Below are positions 36,197 through 45,194 of a DNA stretch of 64,000 bases, piece after piece. The number at the start of each line of letters is the position of its first letter. Position 1 is the stretch's first letter. Source of the stretch: Blastocatellia bacterium (lineage in GTDB: Bacteria; Acidobacteriota; Blastocatellia; HR10; J050). The notes beneath the pieces were generated by a model. It was not told where the DNA came from. It did not search any database and saw only the letters and a list, made by a program, of their open reading frames with translations. Made by a program: the position numbers and the translations under genes. The stretch covers positions 1 to 64,000 of the forward strand of contig JALSQX010000102.1 in assembly GCA_026985075.1 (NCBI GenBank). Reading direction: 5' to 3'.

Positions 36197-38032
36197 TCAC
36201 CCGGAGGAGAAAGCTCTCTCGAAGAATTCGGCCAGGCGGAGATAGAGCGTCTTTTGATTCTGAGGGCGACGAATGCCATGCCCTTCATCTTCGAACGTGA
36301 GAAGCTCATACTCGATACCCGCCTGCTCTAGAGCCGTTTGTACGGCACGAACGTTCTCCGGAGTGACGTTGGGATCTTGCAGGCCTTGAACGATGAGCAA
36401 TTTTCCTTTGATCCGATGAACGAAATGAAGAGGGGATCGCTCTCGATATCGCTCCGGCACCTGTTCGGGAGAGCCGCCCATCATTTCTTCGCTGTACGGG
36501 CGCAGATCTGGACGGGTGGTCTCATAATCGACCACCAGATCGGTCATCCCGCAGATGGGAGCGGCCGCCGCCACCAGTTCCGGAGGATAGCGCGTGATGG
36601 CGCACCAGGACGAGTAGCCGCCATACGATGTTCCCGTCACCCCCACTTTACCGGGCTCGGCGATGCCCGCCGCGATGAGCGCTTCGATGCCCGTTCGGAT
36701 GTCCTCCTGCTCGCGGCCGCCCCATCCGTCTTCCTTGATGGCCTCCTGGAAGGAGAGACCGAAGCCGGTGCTTCCGCGATAGTTGGGGTCGAGCACGTGA
36801 AAGCCTTGGGAGACGAAAAATTGAATCTGTGGATTGAGATGATCCTGACTGTGCGCCGTAGGACCGCCGTGGATGTAAACGATGGTGCCTTTGGCCGGGC
36901 CTCGCGTTCGATAGAGCCATCCTTGAATGGGCAATCCGTCGACCGATGTCCAGCGGAAATCTTCCGCCGGTGTCAAATCCTCGGGTCGGAGCGGCGTGCG
37001 CTCCCACACTCTGGTGAGACTGGTGAACGATTCGGGGCGCACCTCATTGAGCGAGAACCGGACCAGATCGGTCGGTTGACGGGCGCTCGTGTATTGTCCG
37101 ATCCACTCTCCCTCGCTCGCCGGAGCCAAGGGGGTGAGGTTACCAGGGATCGACGGCAGACGGCGTTCCTCGCCAGTCTCCAGATCGAGCAATGAAGCCC
37201 GGACTCGCGCTTCATCAATCTCGATGATCACCGCGTGACGACTGCGATGGGGAACGAACGCGTCTTCGATATTGCGCGTCGGATCGTCCACCAGCCAGCG
37301 GATCGTCCCATTCCCCATCTCCCAGACGCCCACCCGGCGGTAATTGTCCATCTCAGCGAGAAAGAGAATGCGTTGGCCGTCGGGGAACCAGGAGGCGAAC
37401 ACTTTGGCCGAGGGGCCGAAATTGAGAATTTCGCGATCTTCCCGCCCATCAATATCGACCAGCCAGATTTGCTGCCCAGCCGGGTGACGATCGCGTCGGG
37501 GGTAAAGGACGTGCGTCCCCGTATCGTTCAAGTGGGGCCAGCAGAACGCCGCTTTCTCAGGACGCGCCAGTATGCGGCGCTCGCCCGTTGCCAGATCGTG
37601 GCGGTAGATCCACGTCGGTTCGATCTGTCGACCGCCGGTGACGTCCAGATTGGCACCGTATACGAGCCAGCGCCCGTTCGGGTGGAGCTGGCCACCGCGC
37701 AGAAAGTAATGAGGGTCGGGCTCGGTGAGTGGCATCATCGTGCCCGGCTGAGAGAGGTTCACGCGGAACAGTTGCGCCCGTTCATTCCCGTGGTGGTCCT
37801 GTTCGACCAGTACAGCCTGGCTGTCGGGCGTCCAGGAGACGAGCAACGTATCCTCGGGCGTCTCCGTGAGTCGAATCGGAGGCATTGATCCATCGGTGGG
37901 CGCCACGTAGATATCGGCTCCCGGCCCAACGCCGAACCAGCTCCATGCGACCCATCGCCCGTCGGGTGAGACTTCCGGACCGATGAGACGAGGGAGCGAG
38001 AGGAGCGCGTCCAGAAACTGCTCGGCATTCAT
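36197..38032 (-). CDS. S9-family prolyl oligopeptidase-like peptidase
   Basis: About 611 residues. The N-terminal beta-propeller (SPDGRWVAWSWFGVGPGADIY and later WFPDGQRILFLAE repeats) gates a C-terminal alpha/beta-hydrolase. Catalytic Ser is in VGVTGTSYGGYSSW (GxSxGG), Asp in LLIVQGLQDPNVTPENVR and His in EDEGHGIRRPQN. Such enzymes are acylaminoacyl- or dipeptidyl-peptidases acting on short peptides. I start at ATG 38032, where family similarity begins (MNAEQFLDALLSLPRLIGPEVSPDG); the open frame extends to 38440, but that part overlaps repeat DNA. No signal peptide is seen, so it is probably cytosolic. Confidence 0.88.
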   Translation of the reverse strand: MNAEQFLDALLSLPRLIGPEVSPDGRWVAWSWFGVGPGADIYVAPTDGSMPPIRLTETPEDTLLVSWTPDSQAVLVEQDHHGNERAQLFRVNLSQPGTMMPLTEPDPHYFLRGGQLHPNGRWLVYGANLDVTGGRQIEPTWIYRHDLATGERRILARPEKAAFCWPHLNDTGTHVLYPRRDRHPAGQQIWLVDIDGREDREILNFGPSAKVFASWFPDGQRILFLAEMDNYRRVGVWEMGNGTIRWLVDDPTRNIEDAFVPHRSRHAVIIEIDEARVRASLLDLETGEERRLPSIPGNLTPLAPASEGEWIGQYTSARQPTDLVRFSLNEVRPESFTSLTRVWERTPLRPEDLTPAEDFRWTSVDGLPIQGWLYRTRGPAKGTIVYIHGGPTAHSQDHLNPQIQFFVSQGFHVLDPNYRGSTGFGLSFQEAIKEDGWGGREQEDIRTGIEALIAAGIAEPGKVGVTGTSYGGYSSWCAITRYPPELVAAAAPICGMTDLVVDYETTRPDLRPYSEEMMGGSPEQVPERYRERSPLHFVHRIKGKLLIVQGLQDPNVTPENVRAVQTALEQAGIEYELLTFEDEGHGIRRPQNQKTLYLRLAEFFERAFSSG

Positions 38033-38492
38033 GAGCGCAATATTAATGAACGCCCGAACAAGGGTCAAGAACGACGATACATTGACCGACTGGCGGGGAG
38101 AGCTCATACTCGTGGCCAGTTGGGGGCTCACCGCTCTTTCTTTGGGGAGGCTCTGCGGCTGGACGGCGGGGAGGCTCACGCCCTGTCTTCTGAGCGAGAA
38201 ACGTAACGATCCCCGGTGACCCGCTCCGGGGCATTCAGAGGAAGGCGATGTGGCAGAGAAGCAGGGCGAGCGTCGGGGACCTCGGAGCATGAAGCGAGGA
38301 GTGAGAGCGGCGAGACACGTTTGCGTTTTGAGTGCCAGTCCCGGAGGCACATTCACCGGCCGGAGAAGGGACTGACCGGTCGAACGCATCTCCGGCGTTC
38401 GGATTGGCGTCTCGTCGTTTCCCATTGCATTCTCGCCCATGATTTGATAGGCTCAAGCCGCGTTTGGAAAACACACTCGCAGGGAGGTCAAC
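38033..38492. other. Divergent intergenic region with P/Q hairpins
   Basis: Separates the S9 peptidase (minus) and the alpha/beta hydrolase (plus). It holds a short cluster of the P/Q hairpin repeats (38091-38231). A GGGAGG ribosome site at about 38481 serves the hydrolase. No other gene is apparent. Confidence 0.55.
38091..38231 (+). repeat. P/Q hairpin repeat cluster C
   Basis: Three diverged units in the plus orientation. A half-P (TGGCGGGGAGAGCTCA) lies at 38091-38106 and a P-like unit at about 38145-38180 (CTGCGGCTGGACGGCGGGGA). A Q hairpin at 38211-38231 has arms CCCCGG / CCGGGG and the same GTAACGAT lead-in as the Q copy near 51806. Same families as the larger arrays at 41.1-41.7 and 51.6-52.1 kb. 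Confidence 0.65.
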
Positions 38493-39767
38493 ATGACGAA
38501 AAGGTCACTGTTACTCGCACTGGTGGCATTGCCGCTTCTTTTTGGAGGGCAAGGTTCACAGACCGTCGTTCCGGCGCAGGGCGAGGCCATGGAGCTGGAA
38601 GGCGTGCTCAATGGCGCTCCCTACAAGATTCGCGTGCCCGCCGATTGGAATGGCACGCTGCTGGTTTACGCCCATGGGTATCGAGACAAAGCCGACCATC
38701 CGGGCGAAGAGGATGATCGGCACGCCGATGCGGCGCCGGGAGGGAAACCGCTGGAGGATTTCCTCCTCTCACAAGGATATGCGGTGGCCGGATCGGCCTA
38801 TCTGGATAACGGGTGGGCTGTGAAAGAAGGACTCTCCGACACGCTGGCGCTGGTGAGCTTCTTCAAAGGTCGGGTCGGCGAGCCCCGACACACCATTCTC
38901 TGGGGATTCTCCATGGGCTCGCTCATCGCTCTGAAAAGCGCCGAAGACCTGGCCAACGTCTATGATGGCGTCATCGCCGGCTGTGCCGTCGGCGCGGGCG
39001 CTCCACTCACCTGGGACGGAGCCGGAGTCATCGCTCTGGCCTACGATGTCGCCTTCGGTATTCCCGCATCCTGGGGAACGTTCGCCGATGTTCGAGACGA
39101 TCTGGATTTCGACACCGAGGTGGTTCCCGTCCTCATCAATCAAGTCACCAATCAGGCGAACTTCGGGCGCTTCGAGTTCATCCGGCTGGTCAATGATCTT
39201 CCCGCTGAGGAGTTCTACGATGGATCGAACTGGCTGTTCACCGATATGTTTTTCGTCTTCGAGGCCCGAGCCGAATTGGAGCGGCGCGCTGGCGGTCCCA
39301 TCGTGCAAAATGTTGACCACGTCTACTCGTTGACCGATGAGGAGAAAGCCTACCTGGCGTCGCTGGGCGTCGATGCCGATGCCTTGCTCGCTGAGATGAA
39401 CGCGCGAACGAACGTCTCAGCGCCACCGTCGGCTCGACGCTATCTGGAGAACTACGCCGCTTATACCGGTCGCATCGCCGTTCCCGTCCTCACTCTGCAC
39501 ACGACGACTGACGGATTGGTGCCCGCGGCGCATGAATCGGTCTATCGAGAACTCGTGGCACGAGCGGGACGGGAAGCCCTCCTCCGACAGGTATACACCG
39601 ATGCCGTGGGTCACTGTGCTTTCACACCCGAACAGTTGGTGACCGTGGTCCGGGCTATGGAATTCTGGTTGGAGACGGGAGCGTCGCCCGGTCCGGAGTT
39701 CTTCCCCGAAGATTTGGGATTCGTTCCCGATTTCGTGCCACCGCGTTGGCCCTACGGGCTGCAGTAG
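38493..39767 (+). CDS. Secreted alpha/beta-hydrolase
   Basis: 424 residues with a signal peptide (SLLLALVALPLLFGGQGSQT). Alpha/beta-hydrolase features: LLVYAHGYRDKAD (oxyanion strand), nucleophile elbow ILWGFSMGSLIAL (Ser), the acid in LTLHTTTDGLVPAAHES and the catalytic His in DAVGHCAFTPEQL. The central insert of about 150 residues is a probable lid. Substrate unknown; esters or polymers outside the cytoplasm are plausible. The ATG follows GGGAGGTCAAC. Lower confidence in the exact enzyme class than in the fold. Confidence 0.8.
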   Translation: MTKRSLLLALVALPLLFGGQGSQTVVPAQGEAMELEGVLNGAPYKIRVPADWNGTLLVYAHGYRDKADHPGEEDDRHADAAPGGKPLEDFLLSQGYAVAGSAYLDNGWAVKEGLSDTLALVSFFKGRVGEPRHTILWGFSMGSLIALKSAEDLANVYDGVIAGCAVGAGAPLTWDGAGVIALAYDVAFGIPASWGTFADVRDDLDFDTEVVPVLINQVTNQANFGRFEFIRLVNDLPAEEFYDGSNWLFTDMFFVFEARAELERRAGGPIVQNVDHVYSLTDEEKAYLASLGVDADALLAEMNARTNVSAPPSARRYLENYAAYTGRIAVPVLTLHTTTDGLVPAAHESVYRELVARAGREALLRQVYTDAVGHCAFTPEQLVTVVRAMEFWLETGASPGPEFFPEDLGFVPDFVPPRWPYGLQ

Positions 39768-39780
39768 CCCGAAATGAGCT

Positions 39781-40749
39781 TCACTGGTAGAACTCGGGCA
39801 GATGCTTGAGGCGCGCATCGACGTCAGGATCGTGTCCGGGAATGATGGTGATATCGGGAGCGAGTTCGGCGAGTCGGTGAATGCGCCACAGGTTCTCCCA
39901 GACGGCGCGCTCATCGTACTCGCCGAGGCGGCGCACTAATCGGCTCTTGGGAGCAGGCCGTCGATAGTTGTCCGCCACCCAGGCCGTATCGCCGGCGAGA
40001 AAGAATCGTCGGCCCGATGGAAGATTCACAAACACGCCTTGACTGCCGGCGGTGTGCCCCGGCGTGCTCACCAGCACGATGGAACCGTCACCGAAGAGAT
40101 CGTAACTCTGTTCGAAAGGACCGTAGGGCGTGTGCGGCCGATAGGCGACGAATACAACGCGATCGGCAATGCCATCGAGCTGCTCGGGAATGAATCCATG
40201 CCAGGCCGCCGACCAGTCTCTCGTCGCATAGTCCCATTCGGCTCGGGGCATGAAGATCTTGGCTCGAGGGCAATCCTGAATGCCGCCGGCATGATCATTG
40301 TGGGCGTGCGTCAACACGATATGCGTGATGTCTTCGAGCCGAACGCCGATGCGAGCCAGTTGCCGGTCTAAGGACCAGTCGGGGGGCACTGTCGGTCGAA
40401 TGAGCTTGAACAGGAGCCAGGAAGGGAATCGCGTTCGCAACTGCTGGAATCGACGGCCATAGCCGCTATCGATGAGCACCTTTCCGCGTGGATGATCGAC
40501 GAAAAAGACGAGCGTGGGCAGATCGGCCCGTCTCGCCTCGCCACCTTCGATCACGTCGCGATAATCAACATCGGCCGAATAACCGACTTTGATGACATAG
40601 AAGCGGATGGAAGCTTGAGGCACGACCACTCGGCCACGAAAGTGGTGGGGGAGTGCGGGCACGGAGTCGTCCATCGGCCAGAAGAACCAAATCAGTCCGC
40701 TCGCTACGATGGCCAGAATGGCGCCGGCTATCGTCTTCGGCCATGACAT
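39781..40749 (-). CDS. Metallo-beta-lactamase-fold hydrolase (lactonase-like), membrane-anchored
   Basis: 322 residues. An N-terminal membrane helix (AGAILAIVASGLIWFFW) anchors an MBL-fold domain: ITHIVLTHAHNDHAGGIQD (HxHxDH), the distal His in LVSTPGHTAGSQGVF and the bridging Asp in FFLAGDTAWV. The arrangement resembles the N-acyl-homoserine-lactonase (AttM/AiiA-like) branch, but substrate cannot be assigned from sequence. It converges with the alpha/beta-hydrolase gene (13 nt between stops). Upstream is a long repeat-rich non-coding stretch. Confidence 0.82.
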   Translation of the reverse strand: MSWPKTIAGAILAIVASGLIWFFWPMDDSVPALPHHFRGRVVVPQASIRFYVIKVGYSADVDYRDVIEGGEARRADLPTLVFFVDHPRGKVLIDSGYGRRFQQLRTRFPSWLLFKLIRPTVPPDWSLDRQLARIGVRLEDITHIVLTHAHNDHAGGIQDCPRAKIFMPRAEWDYATRDWSAAWHGFIPEQLDGIADRVVFVAYRPHTPYGPFEQSYDLFGDGSIVLVSTPGHTAGSQGVFVNLPSGRRFFLAGDTAWVADNYRRPAPKSRLVRRLGEYDERAVWENLWRIHRLAELAPDITIIPGHDPDVDARLKHLPEFYQ

Positions 40750-41096
40750 GAGATCGAATCAGTCCTCCGAAATCGTGCCAGGTTCCTCGACTCCAACGTC
40801 GGCAGATTGTAGCCATTCGGAGGGCATTTTGGAAACCGATTTATCATTGGACGGTATGTCCGGTGAAAATTCATCGAGGAAAGTTCGCTGGCCACTCCAG
40901 AGCAGTCGTTCATTCTGGATTCCAGGAATGAGCATCGGCGTTTTGAAGAGCATGGATCTTGGAGATCACCCGCTTCCCTCGCAGCTCCACATGGAACGGA
41001 ATCGCACGCTTCTTCGCGATGGGTGATGCTGACTCACATCCTCCCCTGTTTTGGGGCTCTGGAGGATGGTCACGCCTAATAGGATGGAGCGTGGCC
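40750..41096. other. Non-coding region upstream of the lactonase-like gene
   Basis: Leads from the gene's start into the P/Q repeat array A. A GGAGGATGG motif and short GC-rich inverted repeats recur near 41040-41075, probably further decayed repeat units. No gene seen. Confidence 0.4.
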
Positions 41097-41684
41097 CTCC
41101 CCGCGGACGAGCCGCGGGGCTTCCCGAGGGTGGGTGGGCCGCCACACTAGCTGACAAGTGATGCCTCCCCGCTGACCAGCAGCGGGGCTTCCCGAGGATC
41201 AGACCGCAGAGCTGATCTCCGGGGATGGTGACGCTTCTGGCGAATACCCGGAACCGTGATGGTTCCCCGCTGCCAAGCGACGGGGGTTTCCCGGTGGAGT
41301 GGATAAGCTCTCGCACTCGCCGACACCTGACCCCTCTCCGCTGGCGAGCAACGGGGCTTCCCAAAGGAGATGGCTTCCCCCGAACTAGCCGACAATTGAC
41401 ATCTCCCCGCCACCGAGCGGCGGGGCTTCTCCGGAGCGCATCATTCAGGGGGGATGACATTGGCAGGCGACTCACCGGGTCCGCTTCAAGCCCCGGAGCT
41501 GGTCTCCAGGGTGGGTGATGTTGCCAGCTAGTCAACGTGCCATCCATCCCTCTTTTATGAAAGCCCCGGAGCTGGTCTCCGGGGTGGGTGATGTTGCCGC
41601 CAGGCGAGTTCTCGCCGGACATCTCCCCGCCGCCGAGCGGCGGAGCTTCAAGGGCCGAGTCGCGGAGCTCGTCTCTGGGGTCCC
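41097..41684 (-). repeat. P/Q hairpin repeat array A (minus orientation)
   Basis: At least six P hairpins (arms like CCCCGCTG / CAGCGGGG) at 41099-41119, 41167-41187, 41265-41286, 41337-41356, 41405-41425 and 41625-41643. At least three Q hairpins (arms like CCCCGGAG / CTCCGGGG) lie at 41491-41511, 41564-41584 and, degenerate, 41661-41680. Read on the minus strand, P is preceded by GAAG and followed by AGG...TCA.TTGTCAGCTAG; Q is preceded by GTTGACTAGCTGG..ACATCACCCAC. Spacing between units is irregular. The array fills the gap between the SDR stop codon and the lactonase-like gene and is in the opposite orientation to arrays B and C. Confidence 0.8.
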
Positions 41685-41717
41685 TGACGCTCGCCGGCTC
41701 GTTCTCATGCACCCACT

Positions 41718-42554
41718 CTAGGATTCATCATCGCGCCAGCGAGCCTGACGCGCTCGGCCACGCCATCGAAAGATCGGCACGAGTAAAGAAGCAGCACTGG
41801 GAAACAGATCCACGAATCGCGCCAACCAACCTCGCCGCCGGGGAATGAACACTTCTCGTGGCCGGCGCCGAAGCACGCGGTTCAGGACGATGTCGCTGAT
41901 CTCTTCCACGGTGAACACGCGAGGCGCAGAGAAAGTGAGCGCCGCTTCTTCGAATTCTTTTTGTCGCTCGAACATCGGCGTGCGCACGGCATCCGGACAG
42001 ATCACGGTGACGAAAACGCCATGGGGACGCAACTCCTCGGCGGCGGCCAACGAGAAGGCTCGCACAGCGTATTTCGAGGCGCTGTAGAGGGCGAGCCCGG
42101 GGATGGGCGCTAAGGCGGCCATGGAAGCGAAATTGATGATGTGCCCTCGCCGTTGTTCGACCATCACCCGAGCGGCGGCTTGCGTCCCCAGGATCGCGCC
42201 TTTGGCATTGATGTCCAGATGGCGATGCACTTCTTCTGCATCGAGTTCGTGAATCCACCCAGGCTGAATGTACCCGGCGACGTTCATGAGGACGTCAATG
42301 CGACCGAATGCCGCGACGACATCGGCGAGCAATTCTTCCCAAGCCGCTCCATCGCGCACGTCCAGCCGCCGCACCCACATCCGATCGGAGGAACCGAGGG
42401 ATGTCTCGCTCCACCTTCGAGCCTGTTCCTGGAGCTTCTCCAGATCGATATCGGTGGCGATGACCACATGACCGCGGGCGATGAGCGCCTCGGCCAGTTG
42501 TCGACCGATGCCGCTGGCGCATCCGGTGAGCATGACGACATCTGCCTGATTCAT
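41718..42554 (-). CDS. Short-chain dehydrogenase/reductase
   Basis: 278-residue classical SDR. The cofactor motif TGCASGIGRQLAEAL (TGxxxGxG) is near residue 9, NVAGYIQPG (NNAG-equivalent) near 90, the catalytic Ser in INFASMAALAP, and Tyr/Lys in YSASKYAVRAFS. The Asp in VIATDIDLE after the second strand suggests NAD(H) preference. The C-terminus (VEEISDIVLNRVLRRRPREVFIPRRRGWLARFV) is basic and amphipathic, common in SDRs acting on lipid-like substrates. I start at ATG 42554; the preceding MBL-fold gene stops at 42562, so the two form an operon. Confidence 0.88.
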   Translation of the reverse strand: MNQADVVMLTGCASGIGRQLAEALIARGHVVIATDIDLEKLQEQARRWSETSLGSSDRMWVRRLDVRDGAAWEELLADVVAAFGRIDVLMNVAGYIQPGWIHELDAEEVHRHLDINAKGAILGTQAAARVMVEQRRGHIINFASMAALAPIPGLALYSASKYAVRAFSLAAAEELRPHGVFVTVICPDAVRTPMFERQKEFEEAALTFSAPRVFTVEEISDIVLNRVLRRRPREVFIPRRRGWLARFVDLFPSAASLLVPIFRWRGRARQARWRDDES

Positions 42555-42561
42555 ATCGCTC

Positions 42562-43650
42562 TCACGCCGCTCGCCGATGGAGCTGACCAAACTCTAGCGA
42601 TCCGAATGTGAACGTCGGCACGATGCCGGGAAACAACCAGTAGGCGGTCAGTTCGGAGGAGGGGACGACGTTATAGAAATCGGAATTGCGCGGTGACGGT
42701 CCGGCGATCTCGCGCTCTTGAATCATCGAGATATACTGATCCAGGCCACGCTCCAACGTATTACCGTTGAGCACGACTTCCATGCCCGTTTCGCGCACAT
42801 ACTTCTGGAGCCCGGGGATGCGCGAATGCCGGGGCGCATAGGCATCGGCGCCCACGCCGTTTTCGCTGGTCACCAGCAGCCCTTCCGGCGTATGGACGAT
42901 GATGGAGTGGTTGCCTTCGGTGTGCCCCGGCGTGCGGATGAGCGCCACGCCTTCGCCGAGCATGACATCATGATCGAGCAAAATGATCTTTTCCGGCAGG
43001 ATGCCCGCCGTGCCATCGGGACAGTACCAGTCCGCTTGCGGCGGGAGTAAGGCTCGAGCCGAGATCCATTCCTGACGCATCACCAGCAGTCGGGCGTTGG
43101 GGAAGTAAGCGGGTCGCTCTTCGGTCCCCAACCAACGGCGCAGATCTTGCGTGTGAAGATGATCATAGGTGATGTAATCGACGTCTTCAGGTCGCAGACC
43201 GACGCGCGCCAGACAGTCTTCGACCGTGCTCAATTCCGGCGCGAGCAGCGATTCCATGTTCACGCCAAATCTCATGAATCGCTCGGCCAATCGCTTGAAA
43301 AACGGCGTCTCTCGATTGGCGCGAACGTCCGATGGAGAGATGAGCAGCGTCTTGATCCCGTCGGCGCTCTCAAATTGCACGATGAACAGCCGATTGAGAA
43401 TGTGAACATATGGTGTGGGCACGGTGCAAGCATCGCGCAGCGCATAGCGCGTGGGATAAGGCACGCGAATGAGGTCGAACGAACGATAGTAGACGACCGG
43501 CCGACCGGCGAGCATCTCGTCGCGGAATCGTCGCGCCTGAGCGCGCACGCAGGCGAGACGCTCCTGGGGCGCCGCGTGATCGCGCGCGCCATCAAAATGA
43601 TGAATCGGTCGCAGGATGGGATCATCATAAAGCAATGTCGAGCCCTGCAT
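42562..43650 (-). CDS. Metallo-beta-lactamase-fold hydrolase
   Basis: 362 residues with an MBL fold. The metal motif is TYDHLHTQDLRRW (HxHxxD in variant form, last His of HxHxDH missing), the third ligand is in LIRTPGHTEGNHSI, and the Asp-equivalent region is LVTSENGVGADAY. The substitution of HxHxDH by HLHTQD, and Glu in place of the usual bridging Asp region, make a canonical dinuclear site uncertain. It may be a mononuclear or divergent enzyme. It precedes the SDR gene by 7 nt, so both probably act on the same small-molecule pathway. Start ATG 43650. Confidence 0.75.
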   Translation of the reverse strand: MQGSTLLYDDPILRPIHHFDGARDHAAPQERLACVRAQARRFRDEMLAGRPVVYYRSFDLIRVPYPTRYALRDACTVPTPYVHILNRLFIVQFESADGIKTLLISPSDVRANRETPFFKRLAERFMRFGVNMESLLAPELSTVEDCLARVGLRPEDVDYITYDHLHTQDLRRWLGTEERPAYFPNARLLVMRQEWISARALLPPQADWYCPDGTAGILPEKIILLDHDVMLGEGVALIRTPGHTEGNHSIIVHTPEGLLVTSENGVGADAYAPRHSRIPGLQKYVRETGMEVVLNGNTLERGLDQYISMIQEREIAGPSPRNSDFYNVVPSSELTAYWLFPGIVPTFTFGSLEFGQLHRRAA

Positions 43651-43749
43651 GATGTCTCCTCCGGGACGAATCTCGCCTTTCGCTCATGACGGCGCCGCCA
43701 GACGCTGCAACTCCACGGACGACCCTTCGATGAAGCTTCACATCATGGT

Positions 43750-44811
43750 TCAATCGAACAGCGAGAGCTGGGCGCCCGACGGGCGTCGGAAAGCCTCCGT
43801 CGAAAGCTCCGGGCCGCGTCGATCCAGACCCGCTCGGCGACAGGCCATGGCGAACAAGTCTTCGATCAGCTCGGCGAAAGCGCCTTCTCCTCTCATCCGA
43901 TGGCCGAAGCGAGGATCATTCAGCTTTCCTCCTTTCATGGCGCGAAGGCGATTGAGGATTTTGTTCTTCTTGTGTGGGACGTGCTGTGCGAGCCATTTTT
44001 CGAATACCGGCGCGACGGTCGCCGGAAGTCGGAGCAACGTATAGCCGGCGAATTGTGCCCCGGCTTGAGCCGCCGCCGCGATGATGGAGGGAATCTCGTG
44101 ATCGGTGAGTCCCGGAATCACCGGCGCGACGAGAACGCCCGCGGGAATACCGGCACGAGTGAGCGCTTCCAGGGCAGCCAGTCTCCGTGCTGGCGTCGAG
44201 GCGCGCGGCTCCAGCAGGCGCGTCAAGCGCGGATCGAGCGTGGTCACTGAGAGGATGACCGCCGCCGCTTGGTGACGCGCCAGTTCTCCGAGAAGGTCGA
44301 GATCTCGCGTGACCAGATGGTTCTTCGTCACGATGACCACCGGATGGCGAAACGCGACCAGCACCTCCAGACATCGTCGCGTGAGTTTCAGCCGTCGCTC
44401 CACCGGTTGATAGGGATCGGTCACGCCACTGAGGGCCACCGGTCGCGGCGTCCATTTCGGAGAAGAGAGTTCGCGTCGCAGCAACTCGGGCGCGTTTTCC
44501 TTGACCATGATCTTGGTCTCGAAATCCAGGCCGGCGGAGAATCCGAGATATTCGTGCGTCGGTCGCGCGTAGCAGTAGGCGCAACCGTGCTCACAGCCGC
44601 GATAGGGATTGATGCTCACATCGAAGCCCACGTCGGGACTGTCATTAGAGGCGATGATCGTCCTCGATGTGTCGGGCAAAAATTGCGTCGACGGTGAGGG
44701 GGCATCGGCATCGAGAACATCCGGATCGGGGACGTACGAGTAGGGCTGGAATCGGTTGGGCGGATTCTCGCTCGCGCCACGACCGAGGATCGGTTTTCGT
44801 TTTCTCTTCAT
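43750..44811 (-). CDS. PA0069-family radical SAM protein
   Basis: 353 residues related to spore photoproduct lyase-like radical SAM proteins (PA0069 / Rv2578c group) of unknown function. The cluster motif is NPYRGCEHGCAYCYARPTHEY (CxxxCxxC) near residue 70. Downstream FETKIMVKENAPELLRREL, LSGVTDPYQPVERRLKLTR and VVIVTKNHLVTRDLDLL are family signatures. The last residues, QLSLF, resemble a clamp-binding peptide (Q-L-S-L-F), suggesting contact with the DNA sliding clamp; this is inference. ATG at 44811. Confidence 0.88.
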   Translation of the reverse strand: MKRKRKPILGRGASENPPNRFQPYSYVPDPDVLDADAPSPSTQFLPDTSRTIIASNDSPDVGFDVSINPYRGCEHGCAYCYARPTHEYLGFSAGLDFETKIMVKENAPELLRRELSSPKWTPRPVALSGVTDPYQPVERRLKLTRRCLEVLVAFRHPVVIVTKNHLVTRDLDLLGELARHQAAAVILSVTTLDPRLTRLLEPRASTPARRLAALEALTRAGIPAGVLVAPVIPGLTDHEIPSIIAAAAQAGAQFAGYTLLRLPATVAPVFEKWLAQHVPHKKNKILNRLRAMKGGKLNDPRFGHRMRGEGAFAELIEDLFAMACRRAGLDRRGPELSTEAFRRPSGAQLSLFD

Positions 44812-45194
44812 CGCGCCACCCGGAAGAGAAAATCTACCATAGATAACCGTAAAGAGACATGGAGAAGCAAACAGCCGGCGCAGGAGCGATGAGTGGATGG
44901 GAGGTCATTGGTCGCCGCGGCTCTCTCGCTCGGTTGAGGCCGGTGGGGAGGAGAACCGGTGCCTGGGAGCGTGCGTTCCGGGTCAAATCCTCCCCCGAAA
45001 AGACGTGGCGCAAGCTGCCAGCTTGCGCGCCTTTCCCCGGTGAACCCCTTTTCATTCTTGCCCGGGCCATGGATGACTCCCTCGGCGTCCGGTCGATGCG
45101 CCGATCGAGGAGGACGTCGAAGCCGGAGACCGGCTCGCCCTGAAAACGAGTCACGGCAAAACCAGAGCGTCTCGCATCACAGCGCCCTCGATGA
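44812..45194. other. Intergenic region with one palindrome
   Basis: About 380 bases between the radical SAM gene and the end of the YVTN gene. It contains one perfect copy of the 21-nt palindrome (45008-45028). The weak GGAGACCGGCTC segment near 45125 could be a decayed Q unit. No gene seen. Confidence 0.5.
45008..45028. repeat. 21-nt palindrome (perfect copy)
   Basis: GCGCAAGCTG-C-CAGCTTGCGC, perfect apart from its single central base. The most symmetrical member of the family; intergenic. Confidence 0.9.
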
